The translations under genes and the position numbers were made by a program. The notes under the pieces were generated by a model. That model saw only the letters and a program-made list of their open reading frames with translations. It made no database searches and had not been told where the DNA came from. DNA of 6,966 nt from Bog-473 sp964457065 (lineage in GTDB: Bacteria > Actinomycetota > Acidimicrobiia > Acidimicrobiales > RAAP-2), in contig CAYWDQ010000160.1 of assembly GCA_964457065.1 (NCBI GenBank), forward strand, positions 1-6,966. Reading direction: 5' to 3'. Numbering within the stretch: the first letter of the stretch is position 1; each line of letters begins with the position of its first letter. Positions 6,506 through 6,966 of the stretch are shown one piece after another.

Positions 6506-6966
6506 TCAGGGCTTCGGTGCCTGCTTCAGCGCCGGGTGGCGCTGGACCATGAGCGGAAGGATCCAGGCCTTGGGCGCCAGGTGGGCGAGCGACGCCGCGG
6601 CCCGATTGGCCGCCCCCGGGATCACGACGGCGCGCCCGGCGTCGAGGCCGTCGACGGCCGCCTTGGCGACGTCAGCTGCCGGCAGCCACATGAACTTGGG
6701 CAATGCCTCGCCCGCCTCGTCGTCGGTCATGCCGGCCGCCTCGGCGAAGCCCGTCTCGACCGGCCCCGGGCACAGCGTGGTCACGGTCACGCCCGTCCCC
6801 CGGAGCTCGGCCCCCATGGCGCGGCCGTAGGAGAGGACGAAGGCCTTCGACGCGCCGTAGCCGGCCTGTCCCGGCAACGGCTGGAACGCCGCGGTCGACG
6901 CGGTGTTGAGCACCGCCCCGCGGTGCCGGGTGACCATGCCCGGCACGAACAGCGTGCACAGGTCGA
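6506..6966 (-). CDS. short-chain dehydrogenase/reductase (SDR), C-terminal part; N-terminus beyond right edge
   Basis: The frame enters from the right edge (first whole codons read DLCTLFVPGMV) and runs 152 residues to a TGA at 6508-6506. It carries the classical SDR active site: a Ser in LNTASTAAFQP, then YGASK 13 residues later (Tyr and Lys of YxxxK), then the CPGPVETGF loop that follows the cofactor site. Classical SDRs have about 250 residues, so roughly the first 100, including the Rossmann glycine motif, are missing; NAD or NADP preference cannot be judged. An internal GTG at 6946 is not the start, because the frame stays open and SDR-like upstream of it. Substrate is unknown. The gene converges on the repeat-protein gene with a 12-nt gap. 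Confidence 0.93.
   Translation of the reverse strand, partial: DLCTLFVPGMVTRHRGAVLNTASTAAFQPLPGQAGYGASKAFVLSYGRAMGAELRGTGVTVTTLCPGPVETGFAEAAGMTDDEAGEALPKFMWLPAADVAKAAVDGLDAGRAVVIPGAANRAAASLAHLAPKAWILPLMVQRHPALKQAPKP

Overview
The window is very GC-rich, densely coded DNA from what looks like a high-GC actinobacterium. The best clue to lineage is the last complete gene. Its C-terminal repeats (core GYWLVASDGG...) and N-terminal repeats (SCxxxxFC...WNGxxWSIV) are of kinds I associate with Actinobacteria, especially Acidimicrobiia. That placement is from memory of the families, not a search.

Left part (1-3011, + strand): the end of a MoxR-type AAA+ ATPase gene (inferred from only about 20 residues and its context), then a DUF58 protein, then a TgpA-type (DUF3488) membrane transglutaminase-like protein. 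Neighbouring reading frames overlap by 4 nt (GTGA at 61-64, ATGA at 978-981), so this is one translationally coupled operon. The MoxR/DUF58/transglutaminase trio is a widespread conserved cluster tied to the cell envelope. A perfect GGCGCC hexamer tract sits where the ribosome binding site of the transglutaminase gene would be expected.

Middle (3025-4245, - strand): a complete soluble bacterial cytochrome P450 with all signature motifs, read from a GTG with a strong AGGAGG site. It converges on the operon with a 13-nt gap. No ferredoxin or reductase gene is visible beside it.

Right part: a 163-bp divergent intergenic region separates the P450 from a 694-residue exported repeat protein (4409-6493, +). 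This protein has a signal peptide, a Gly/Ala/Pro/Ser linker, seven repeats of about 50 residues each carrying one C-x5-C pair (probably a beta-propeller), and six repeats of exactly 42 residues. The DNA of the second array shows recent two-unit duplication, including a 99-nt perfect repeat. A partial short-chain dehydrogenase gene (6506 to the right edge, - strand) converges on it with a 12-nt gap.

The three parts do not form an obvious single pathway. The operon and the repeat protein both point to the cell envelope or exterior. The P450 and the dehydrogenase look like separate oxidoreductases. I see no CRISPR array, tRNA, rRNA, transposase or phage gene. The most unusual item is the two-array secreted repeat protein.
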